Positions 1 to 15,240 of a DNA stretch of 25,000 nt are shown one piece after another. Under the pieces are notes generated by a model that made no database searches, had not been told where the DNA came from, and was given only the letters and a program-made list of their open reading frames with translations. How positions within the stretch are numbered: position 1 is the first letter of the stretch; the number at the start of each line of letters is the position of its first letter. The position numbers and the translations under genes were made by a program. Source of the DNA: Penaeus vannamei (lineage: Eukaryota > Arthropoda > Malacostraca > Decapoda > Penaeidae); assembly GCF_042767895.1 (NCBI RefSeq), contig NC_091563.1, positions 41,433,636-41,458,635 of the forward strand, read 5' to 3'.

Positions 1-4947
<4,947 letters not shown>

Positions 4948-4992
4948 GCTGAATGTTACTGTCTCCTCATTCCAAATTTATAGCTTGCCCTG
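4948..4992 (-). other. 5' UTR part of the first coding exon, with a 4-codon uORF
   Basis: Upstream of the ATG on the minus strand, a CTCTCAG acceptor sits at about 4993-4999, so this leader segment is probably joined to a distal non-coding exon. It contains a minimal upstream ORF (complement of 4956-4970, Met-Arg-Arg-Gln-stop) that ends 8 nt before the main ATG. Confidence 0.5.
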
Positions 4993-5082
4993 CTGAGAGA
5001 TAACAAACTGTAACAAATAAAAACTAAGACAGCAATTTTCAAAATACAGTAAGTAGTATATATGTATGTCCATGTTTTCAGT

Positions 5083-6356
<1,274 letters not shown>

Positions 6357-6420
6357 CTTAACCATTGCAATAAACTGCTGGACTTAACACAACACTCCAT
6401 ATACACACTTTCGTCGTCTG
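6357..6420 (-). other. Candidate non-coding leader exon of the minus-strand gene
   Basis: Read on the minus strand, AAG followed by GTGGGT makes a good donor at 6356/6357, just downstream of a CCAAT-rich stretch. It could splice to the acceptor near 4993. The transcription start is not visible and the upper edge is a guess. Confidence 0.25.
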
Positions 6421-6479
6421 TCAAACATTTAATGACGGGTGAGTGTCTTCCTCCGAGAATGAATCTCTCTCCCTTACGA

Positions 6480-6600
6480 AACCTCTCCTGCCATTGGACG
6501 AAGCAGAAATCTAACAGCCAATCAGATAGAAGATAATCAAATACTAATTTTCATTGGCTAAAATTCATACACTTTGACCAATTACGTGAGACGTTATAAT
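6480..6600. promoter_or_regulatory. Probable bidirectional promoter with four CCAAT boxes and a CRE-like site
   Basis: ATTGG at 6493-6497, CCAAT at 6518-6522 (full context CAGCCAATCAG, a strong NF-Y match), ATTGG at 6553-6557 (ATTGGCT) and CCAAT at 6578-6582. The boxes alternate in orientation with steps of 25, 35 and 25 bp. TTACGTGA, a CRE/ATF-like octamer, follows at 6582-6589. The element lies between the divergent unidentified Ser-rich gene and CCDC51. Clustered CCAAT boxes about 30 bp apart are known from NF-Y-driven bidirectional and cell-cycle promoters. The role here is inference. Confidence 0.5.
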
Positions 6601-6689
6601 AGTGTGAAGATTGCGTAGAATGTTTTAATCGCGCAGTCTAATCAATGAATGAAAAGGTAAATAAACATTAAAAGAGCGGCGATAAGCGC

Positions 6690-6730
6690 AGAGTGGGTTG
6701 TGTTGTGGTGACTGGCCGCTCTCTTCTTGG
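6690..6730 (+). other. Candidate non-coding first exon of CCDC51
   Basis: A GC-richer patch ending TTGG, followed by GTACAT, could be a donor. Its partner would be the acceptor at about 8845-8850 (a T-rich run, then ACATTACTGAG) just before the CCDC51 ATG. Other donors nearby (around 6764 and 6810) are equally possible, so this is a weak call. Confidence 0.2.
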
Positions 6731-7115
6731 GTACATATGAAATTCTTTCTAGCTTTGTTTTTAGGGTACGCATAAATGTTGAACAGAGAATTTTACCGTT
6801 TCTGCTGGTAATTGATAACTAATTTGTTATCAATATACATTTTGCAGTAGTGAATATTCTCTTATCCACACAGTTTAGTCTGGGTATTATTAGTGTCTCT
6901 ATGTTATGGGTGTTTTTTAGTATTCTTATCGGTAGTATTATGATAAGCAGTGTTATTTTCATATGAGAATCCCATGGATATTTCAGGATTCAACATACTT
7001 GAATCTGTTATTAGATGGCAAGTTAAAGGAATAGTATATATTAAAAAATAAAAATTTTTTCTCTTAAATATGAAAAACCAGTTCTGTAAAATAATAATTG
7101 AAAACTTTATAAAGT

Positions 7116-7161
7116 GGCTATAAGTATCATATAAGTAAGGCTATAAGTATCATATAAGTAA
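7116..7161. repeat. Perfect 23-bp tandem duplication
   Basis: Two identical 23-mers beginning GGCTATAAGTATC abut at 7138/7139. Confidence 0.95.
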
Positions 7162-7380
7162 GACAACACTTCCATTGCATTATATAGTCTTCTACTTCAT
7201 TTTGATTTTCAAATCATGTACTTTATTCTGATTTTTTAAAAGCATTGTGCCCTGTAAGTTATTATATAACTTGCAACATGGATGTTTTCCATAATGATAC
7301 CCATAGTAAAGGAATAAGTATAAAATTGATTCCATATCAATATTAAAATGTGCACAAACCCAAGGTAGTATAGTTATTTG

Positions 7381-7384
<4 letters not shown>

Positions 7385-7468
<84 letters not shown>

Positions 7469-7501
7469 GTGTGTGTGTGTATATAAATATGTGTATGCAT
7501 A

Positions 7502-7580
<79 letters not shown>

Positions 7581-7686
7581 ATATTTATATATATGTATAT
7601 ATGTATACATATAAAAATATATAAATTTACTTTTTTCATTTTCTTTATTTATATATATATGTATATATGTATGTATTTGTGTATAA

Positions 7687-7760
<74 letters not shown>

Positions 7761-7881
7761 GTATATATATATATGTATATGTATATATAAACATATATAC
7801 ACATATATAAACATATATATACATATATATATATATATGGATATAGATATGTATATATATGTATTTATATATATATAAACG

Positions 7882-7932
<51 letters not shown>

Positions 7933-7983
7933 GTATGTATGTATTTAAATATTTACATATATAAACATATATATATATATATA

Positions 7984-8053
<70 letters not shown>

Positions 8054-8088
8054 CACATATATGAATACATATATAAATACATACATAC
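7385..8088. repeat. Cluster of long (TA)n tracts
   Basis: At least five (TA)n blocks (about 7385-7465, 7508-7569, 7688-7756, 7889-7926 and 7987-8047), separated by TATG/CATA variants. It is nearly pure A+T for 700 bp. Confidence 0.97.
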
Positions 8089-8322
<234 letters not shown>

Positions 8323-8367
8323 CACAATTAGTGATCAGACTGGTAATTTCTCTTGATTTTCTGCTAA

Positions 8368-8426
8368 AGAAATTAAAAGCCTCACTCGATATATCAGGGA
8401 AAGACCTTTCATTTTCTAAAATATGA
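8368..8426 (+). repeat. 59-bp dispersed element, copy 1
   Basis: It begins AGAAATTAAAAGCCTCACTC and ends AAAATATGA. It matches the reverse complement of 22692-22750 at 56 of 59 positions. It sits between a (CA)n and a (GA)n tract. Confidence 0.9.
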
Positions 8427-8435
8427 GAGAGAAAC

Positions 8436-8464
<29 letters not shown>
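8424..8464. repeat. (GA)n-rich microsatellite
   Basis: GAGA with AAAC and AAAG interruptions, directly downstream of the 59-bp element. Confidence 0.9.
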
Positions 8465-8466
<2 letters not shown>

Positions 8467-8877
8467 AGTAATGTCTCTCAATTTCTGGTACTATTTGGGA
8501 TTCCTGATTTTCATCTTGATAGTGGTTTGTTAACGAATCTTATTTAGTAAGTGTCTAATCTCAATTTTAGGGCTTATTAATGTTAATATTATTTATGAAA
8601 GGAAACACACTAACAATAACGAGTGAGCAATAGATCCGGATATTTTGAGTAAGATGATAAAACAGAATTATAAAATTGCTTAGATCATTTTATATATAGG
8701 CACTGAATTAATCAAATTCACTTTTTTCAGCTAAAATAACTACTACCAGCTACTGGGATAAAAGCTGTGATTTTTATTCATAAAATGCTGCTAACTTGAA
8801 AGGAAAAAAACAAAACAAAGGAAAAGCAGTTTTTTTTACATTACTGAGAGTGGTAGATCACCACATTCAAATAGAAA
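8465..8877 (+). other. End of the CCDC51 5' intron and 5' UTR
   Basis: AT-rich. A T-run followed by ACATTACTGAG at about 8831-8848 is the likely acceptor for the exon that carries the start codon. Confidence 0.4.
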
Positions 8878-9405
8878 ATGCATCGAATTGCAATATCAAG
8901 AAGGTCCTGGCCGTGTAGCTGCTCCTCTAATTTGCAAAACTTAAATCTCTCTTTGCAAAATACAGTTGTGAGGTATGGCACTTTCTCAAGACAGCAATTT
9001 CTTGTAAGCAACTCTTACTTAGTCATTAATCCCACATGGAAAGGTACTGAGCTCAATGGGACAAACGTGCGTTGTATGTCTACCTCTGGACAGCCTCCTG
9101 ATTCACAAGATCCAAAGAAAGATGTACGCAGCTCAGATGCCAATGTGGTGAGAAAGGAAGATGTAGATAACAACAAATTTAAGTTTGAGAAAGTTTTCAG
9201 CCTCATCTATGAAAAGGGAAATCAATTTCAATCATATGGAGACAATTTAAAACAGAAGATGGAAACAAACAAGGCTTTATTGATGTCAAAAATAGAAAGA
9301 AAGGAGGGAGAAAAATGGAAAGATACATTTAACCGCTGGTATGAGAATTATCAAGATTTCGTTGGAATTACTGATCTTAAAAAAGCTCAGGTCAAAGTCA
9401 CTGAG
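8878..9405 (+). CDS. CCDC51: CCDC51 coding exon 1
   Basis: 176 codons, ending in phase 0 at GTAGGT. It holds the presequence, a Ser/Asp/Lys-rich linker and the start of the conserved region. The segment around VRCMSTSGQPPDSQDP near residue 65 is a plausible presequence-processing neighbourhood. Confidence 0.85.
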
Positions 9406-12204
9406 GTAGGTAACATTTTATTATAAAAGTTCTACATATCTGAAATTTGTTGTTTGACGTTATATCAGCACTTATTCTGTAATTTGGGTTATGATAGTCT
9501 TTGAACACAATTTATTGCTCCATCTATGACCCTCTGTAATGTAAATTTTATATACTTATATATGAATTATTATTTATTTATTTATTTATTATTATTATTT
9601 TATTTTATTTTTTTCAATTCAATAAGTACAGCTCCATGAGAGAGAAATAAAGAAAATTATATACTGTATATGTCTTTACCTTGATATTTCTATTTGGATA
9701 TTTTTTCACCAGTTATCAGAGAATCTACTGGAGACACAGAGCAAAAGAAGGGAATTTCAAGTTGAAATAGAGAAACTTCAGGAGAACCTCATCATCAATC
9801 AGCAACGTATTACTAAGACGGAGCTCTATTCAGATGAGCATTACACACTGTTTGACGAGGTATTATCTTTTATGCCATCCACCTGCAATGGGTTAAGGTG
9901 ATGTATTGCTGATTAGTTCTTATCCTAGTTGTCCTTGTATGTGTGGAGGAACACTCTACATGTTGATGTCATTTATTTTTACCATTACTGGAAGATGTTT
10001 TATGGCCATAATTTTTGCCTGACCCTTATGGCATATGGGCTGTGCGTAGTTTCAATTATGTAATGTTGGTATATCATAAAGTCACTAAATCTGTCTTGCT
10101 ACATGCCTATTCCTGATATATTTCCCAGGACTTCATATGTTAGGAATTGTGAGGGTGATTATTCATTCACCTAGAGAAGTTCAGCATTTTCTCAAATTTC
10201 AAAATCAATCAAACAGGTGGTTGTTTCATTGTATTTTTTTGTACAAAATCAGCTTTGTGAAGTAGATATTTACAAGAACAAGTGGCAGAAAAAAGGGCAG
10301 TGTATGTTCGTCCATTGATAGTTTCCAACTCAACTAATGTCTCCCCCCTCCCCCTCCCTATGTGTTGCTGTGTAATTTCCCCTGAGATTTCAAGAAAGGA
10401 ATGTTTAATTTCAGGCCAAAAATGTTTGAAGATGAACCAGAGCCTTAATACAAAAGAGTTGAGTTATGGTGGGTTAGACTTGTGCATCGTTGCATTCCAC
10501 AGCCATTAGAGTGATTATTTTGAACATTTCAGAAGTTGTGTCATGTTTGTAGATGTTTTATGTGGTTTTTGGAATATCGGTAATTTTTTGCCAATAAATA
10601 CAAGTTAATACTGATTTAACAAGATAAACTGGTGATACCTCTGTCATATCACTAACTAATCAGCCCTCAGAATTATAATCTATGGTTTTCCCATTAGGGT
10701 ATAACAGTATTGTGTATCCCAGTAGTTAACACATATGATGTGTCTTGGCAACGCATCAAACTTTTTTCCCAATCATTTGGTTTAGTTCTCAAGTTTTTGC
10801 CACATTATTAGTAGCCTAGTGCATCCCATTTATTTCCAAGCTAAATTTCACTCTCTTCCTGAATTTTCATTCTCCAGAATTTTTTTGTGTGCTTCTTGCC
10901 ATTCAAAAGTGTACTTTATAATACACCCATTAGCATCTCATTCTTGATTTCACTTTGTTATTATAAAGGCAGATTTTACTCATAGTAGTAAATCGCTTAA
11001 ATAGTATTTATCACACAGGCAAGAGAGATGAATGTAAAATTGAAGACACTACGTGGGGAATTTCAAATATGTGAGCGTTTGGAACGAGATACCTTCAGCC
11101 AGCTTTCAGCTGCTATCCGTGACTGTCATGAAAGAGAACGGTTTCAGGCAGAACAGAGCAAATATTGGTAAGCAAAACCTATTGTCTCCTTCATGTTTAC
11201 TGTTATGTGTTAGGAAGCTTGTTCCTATTTGTGCAAGGTGTGGAAATATGTGTTTATGAATGATCACTGTTAGGATTTTATCAGTGTATGAGTTGATAAG
11301 TTTTAGAGTGCACTTGTTTTGTATAATAAATCATGTATGTTGTCTGTTTGGTTGTTTTCTGTGATTTCATTTTATAGTTTCAGCCTATCTGGTCATCTGC
11401 TAGTACAGAGAGAAATCTGACAGCTTTTGTATATTAGATATAAATTTTATGAGCTGTGTCTGATGTTTCTGTTTATTAATGATTAGAATTTTACATATTT
11501 ATGGGATGTAGCAGATATATATATTTTTTTCCCTTTATCCACCCAGGTCAATTATTGCATCATTGGTGTCAGCAGCTCTTGCATCGATCATCACATCCAT
11601 CAATAACTGGGTGAGAATCCGAGAAGTGAAGGAGCATGTGACCACCAACAGCAAGCAATTGATGGCTGGGTATGCTCAGATGCATAGTGATGTTATAAAT
11701 AGCATCTCAGAAAAACTGAGTACTACTAGTATGTTAGCCAATAGTAGTACTCAACCCAAGACAGTAGATTCTCATGTATCCCAAAAGGCATTTAAAGATG
11801 AACTGGCTCTTTTAACAAATTCAGTGGGCAGTGCTAAAAAAGACATAGATAAGTTGATAAAAGCTGTAGGGTCACTGAAAAAGAGCATGTCTGAATTAAT
11901 TAAAGCTGAAGAAAAAACCATTACAGGTAATGTTGCCTCTCTTTTGCATGAAGAAAGGAGGCTTCTTTCCAAACAGATAAACTCTCAGTTAGAGTCAGTA
12001 TTTGCTAAGGTATTTCTGTCATCAGAAAATAATGGAGGGGAATCACTGTTACTAGATGAAGAGCCCGCAAAGTCCTTTCATGGAAAATCAGAAATATATG
12101 TTGTTGAGTATAGCTACTATCAGATTTTTACATTTATGGCAGTTGGAGCAGGTATAGGGATGTCATTTGCAGCTATTCTGTCAAAATTGTTTTCAAACGG
12201 TTAA
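8878..12204 (+). CDS. CCDC51: CCDC51/MITOK-type mitochondrial inner-membrane coiled-coil protein
   Basis: Exons 8878-9405, 9713-9859, 11019-11167 and 11547-12204 join in phase (0, 0, 2) into 493 codons plus stop. A TAG codon lies in frame 6 nt before the ATG, which fixes the start. Residues 1-70 are Arg/Ser/Asn-rich with few acids, like a mitochondrial presequence. A conserved block follows (FNRWYENYQDFVGITDLKKA), then coiled coil about 170-270 leading into HERERFQAEQSKYW. TM1 is about 275-298 and TM2 about 467-488, with a Lys/Ser-rich helical segment between. This order matches CCDC51, reported as the pore subunit of the mitochondrial ATP-sensitive potassium channel. Human CCDC51 is about 411 residues, so this one is longer, mainly at the N-terminus. 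Orthology is strong; channel function here is by family only. Confidence 0.88.
9713..9859 (+). CDS. CCDC51: CCDC51 coding exon 2
   Basis: 49 codons, phase 0 at both ends, with acceptor TTTCACCAG and donor GTATTA. The whole exon is heptad-like charged coiled coil (starting LSENLLETQSKRREFQVEIE). Confidence 0.88.
9860..11018 (+). other. CCDC51 intron 2 (coding)
   Basis: 1159 bp, phase 0, without repeats of note. Small ORFs here have no recognisable content. The other coding introns (9406-9712 and 11168-11546) are short and plain. Confidence 0.7.
11019..11167 (+). CDS. CCDC51: CCDC51 coding exon 3
   Basis: 149 nt, entering in phase 0 after TCACACAG and leaving in phase 2 at GTAAGC. It encodes the second coiled-coil block and the family signature AAIRDCHERERFQAEQSKYW. 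The Trp codon is split by the intron. Confidence 0.88.
11547..12204 (+). CDS. CCDC51: CCDC51 coding exon 4 with both transmembrane helices and the stop
   Basis: The acceptor ACCCAG completes the split Trp codon. TM1 (SIIASLVSAALASIITSINN) follows at once. TM2 (FMAVGAGIGMSFAAILSKLF) lies at the extreme C-terminus, leaving only SNG after it. TAA is at 12202-12204. Confidence 0.9.
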
Positions 12205-12949
12205 CCTTGATGTTATTCTTTATGCTGCAGGTTATGTGTAAGTGTCATTAAATAGTAATATAAGTAACAGGTGATATGATAGCCACTCACTGTTATGCCA
12301 GCTCGGTAACTGTTAGCAGCAACTTTTTATAAAGTTCCAGGTGGATTTTATGTGATATCTAGATTGTGTAGGGATGGGAATTTTATCAGTGAATTATGCC
12401 CCGTGTCTTGTAAGTGTATGAGTGTAAGAGTAAGCATGAGGTGTGGGCTTATATTTATGCTTGTAAGCATATGCATGTATGATATAATGTGTATATATTG
12501 AATACATACATATAGAACAATGTGTTTCTGTATTACTCTTTAATAATTTCTCAGAAAGTAATGCATTTATATTTCTATAAGCAGTTAGTCTAGTCACTAT
12601 ATTACTCTGAGTCATCAGATAAAACAAAATTAAATATAAGTTGGTGATATCCTCCATCCAGTTATATTGATTTGTCAGCCTTTGCTGTTAAAGTAGAAAA
12701 GTATGACTTGTGGTAATGGTGACTAAGTATATAGATGTCCAGTGCATGAAAGGTAAGTCAGGCAAAGATTTACATGATATTAATGATGATGAAATTATAT
12801 TGTGCAATTTACAGTAGACTTAGCAAGATGATTATTATTAAGTTATAGATAATACATGTTTTTTGGATGTCATCTCATGTAGACTTTTATAAAAAGAAAT
12901 CTTGTATTACTTTTTTATATATACATGTTTAATTCCTTATGTAATGGGA

Positions 12950-12955
12950 AATAAA
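12950..12955 (+). terminator. Candidate poly(A) signal of CCDC51, proximal
   Basis: Exact AATAAA 746 nt after the stop codon, the first one downstream of CCDC51 on the plus strand that I noted. Cleavage would fall near 12965-12985. Confidence 0.4.
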
Positions 12956-13165
12956 TATATATTCAGTGGCTACAGTTGTTTATACCCTTGATTATGATTA
13001 TTATAGCTGTAGGATAAAGTGTTGTGCAATGAAAATATTATTAGATATTCCTCTATTTCAAGAGTACAGAATGATACAATTTTTTTACTTTACTACAGAA
13101 GTTAGAGATAGAAATTAGATGCAAATGGTTATATAATAAGACTTTGTAAACCTTTTTATGTACCT

Positions 13166-13171
13166 AATAAA
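13166..13171 (+). terminator. Candidate poly(A) signal of CCDC51, distal
   Basis: A second exact AATAAA, about 50 bp before a 30-bp tandem repeat array. It is an alternative to the proximal signal. Confidence 0.35.
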
Positions 13172-13220
13172 TACTGGCAATATAAGGTTAATAATATGAA
13201 TAGAACTATAAATATACTGG

Positions 13221-13460
13221 GCCAGTTCAATAGACTAAAGTTGAGCCAGCAATAGCGTAAATTTGGATCATTAAAGTTAAGGCACCTTTAGTTGCATAGG
13301 CTACAGTTGACCTAGCCATAATTCAGGAGACCCAAGGTTAACAATAATAATTCTGCAGAACAAAGGAGTCACCTGTAGCTTAATACACCAAAATCAAGTG
13401 GCCTGTAGTTCAAGATGCAAAGATTAACCAACCTGTATTTCAATGGATAAAGGGAATGAT
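13221..13460. repeat. Degenerate 30-bp tandem repeat, eight units
   Basis: Cut into 30-bp rows from 13221, the later rows begin alike: ACCTGTAGCTTAA (13371), GCCTGTAGTTCAA (13401), ACCTGTATTTCAA (13431). Earlier rows are more diverged (13281 GGCACCTTTAGTTGC, 13311 CCTAGCCATAATTCA). A second conserved patch AAAGTTGA/AAGGTTAA recurs late in the unit. The array starts just after the CCDC51 poly(A) signal. Confidence 0.75.
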
Positions 13461-14249
13461 ATATGGCAACCTTTAAACAATAGCTAGGTCGGGTTCCTTG
13501 AACTGCTTGTAATTTAATTGACTCAACTATTAATATCCAAATGAATACTTTGTCTTAAACAATATTAAACAAAGCAGGCATCATTTTAACATTTAGAGTG
13601 TGTGGATTACTGTAGTCTGAATATTAGTAATACTATCTGTTTCTCATAGGCTAGAATTGATTGTCATCTCAGGTGCAAGATGCTTTAGGCTGTTATAGAT
13701 ATATTTTGTCAGCTTGTTATGGGTTGGTTCTTGTTATTTATCCAATATTTGGTAAAGAGATTCCTTGTTGGTCACTGTCATACTTGGTGTACTTATATTC
13801 TGTTGTGGTCTGCATGCTTGCTAATTACAGGAATACAAAGGAATGTATTTTCATAAAATTTTATTGTATGCATCCATTAATGAGTGTCACAGCTTGCAGT
13901 CATATGTAAGGTATGTATAATCTTGTCATATTTAAGAAATGGAATCTCTAGGATAAATTTTCATATTTGGCCATTTATCATAGCTTCACTACTTCAACCT
14001 CATCTGTATTTTTATCATATACTGGCAACTGTCATTTTCCTTGTTGCACTTCATGAAGTTATCATTTATTCAGTTCTGTAGGTAAGTGGATCTAACCTTT
14101 CGTTTGCAGTGTTTAAGGCTTGTGCTAGGTCCATTGCAAGCAAAATGGTAAATGGTATAACTGTTTTACTCTTTTAGTACAGTATGTGAAATAAAAATGT
14201 ACAGTAAGTCTTTTAGCCATGCATAATCATCCCATATTCATTGACTAGG

Positions 14250-14505
14250 CATTGGTGGCTCTAGCCAATTTGGCATCCGAAGGGAGATGAAGATTTGGCA
14301 CCCCCTAAACTATACCCACATAGTATATATATATATATATATACCTGATAATGGCAATGATGGTATCTCACTGTAGAAAATGTTGGATGGGCAGGGGTAC
14401 CAGTCTGCAATCATTTTTGATTACATTTATTATTGTATTTTTTCCTTTTTGATGATCCCCCTTCCAAGTGGTGGCACCTTAGGCAATCGCATGCACAGCC
14501 AATGC
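14250..14505. repeat. Candidate non-autonomous mobile element
   Basis: It begins near GGCATTGGTGGCT and ends near CAGCCAATGCC, so the ends share an inverted GGCATTGG. Inside, GGCACC occurs near both ends and a (TA)n sits in the middle. There is no ORF for a transposase. Confidence 0.3.
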
Positions 14506-15108
14506 CAAAAGCTAATCATATGGCTATGGACAATTTCAGCTTTTTATTTCATGCAAATCGATGAAGCAACAAGCAAGTCTCAACAACCGATTCCACCTAG
14601 TTTTAAAAACCCTTGAAGACATAACATCTAACTGTTGGTATTCTTGTATTGCTTTTCCATGGGGATCTGCTTTTTTTGTACAATAATAACAACACAATTC
14701 ATAGCCAATAAAACTGATAAAGGTATAGATTTTGTGGGTTAGAATAGAATAAAGCCTGCTAAAAGTGGGGTACGGGGGGTGGAAGTAATGTGTCTAAGAA
14801 ATATTAGAATAGTATTATTTCCTTGAAAAATTATCTCTTGTTTTCTATGAATATACAATTTTGTTGAAGATATCATTGGCTTTTCATTTTATTTCTCATT
14901 TCTTTTTCTTCATTTATGATTTTCACCACATTCAGTTTTTACCAAGGTGATGAATTTTCAGATGGTGCTTTTCTGACGCTCTCCCCAAAACCAAATCAAA
15001 TGTTCTGTTAGATGTGGATTGAAGTTATCTGTATTTTGATTTACTGATATTTAAAACTGATGATATAGCACTTTCTCTTGTACATATGCCCCTGTATGAT
15101 TTTTTTTT

Positions 15109-15128
15109 GGGGGGTGGGGTGGGGGGGG
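15109..15128 (+). repeat. G-rich tract after a T run
   Basis: Runs of 6, 4 and 8 G separated by single T, a possible G-quadruplex. It is purely sequence-based. Confidence 0.6.
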
Positions 15129-15240
15129 ACTGACATAATTACAGGAAAAATAGTGGTTTGTGGCTAAATGGAAGGGAAAAAATAGTTTTGGTTGAGCACA
15201 TTTGAAATTCAATATAACTGCTATTTGTTCAAGCTGACAT

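Larger units (their letters stand above)
6600..7380. other. Non-coding stretch downstream of the CCAAT cluster
   Basis: Probable leader and first intron of CCDC51. The only clear structure is a 23-bp tandem duplication at 7116-7161. Confidence 0.4.
12205..13200 (+). other. CCDC51 3' UTR and downstream
   Basis: AT-rich DNA with no coding continuation. AATAAA hexamers at 12950 and 13166 bound the probable 3' end, giving a 3' UTR of about 0.77 or 0.98 kb. Confidence 0.5.
13461..15240. other. Intergenic stretch between CCDC51 and RASA1
   Basis: No convincing gene. It contains a candidate non-autonomous element (14250-14505), a short (TA)n at 14321-14342 and a G-rich tract at 15109-15128. Confidence 0.4.

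Noticed and set aside
11772..11972. Minus-strand ORF inside CCDC51 exon 4
   Set aside because: Antisense shadow of a recognised coding exon.
13480..13515. GGTCGGGTTCCTTGAACTGC resembling a tRNA T-arm
   Set aside because: No matching acceptor, D-arm or anticodon stem can be folded around it.
13661..14081. Two plus-strand ORFs with membrane-like sequences
   Set aside because: Hydrophobicity follows from T-rich DNA. No conserved motif and no supporting splice model.
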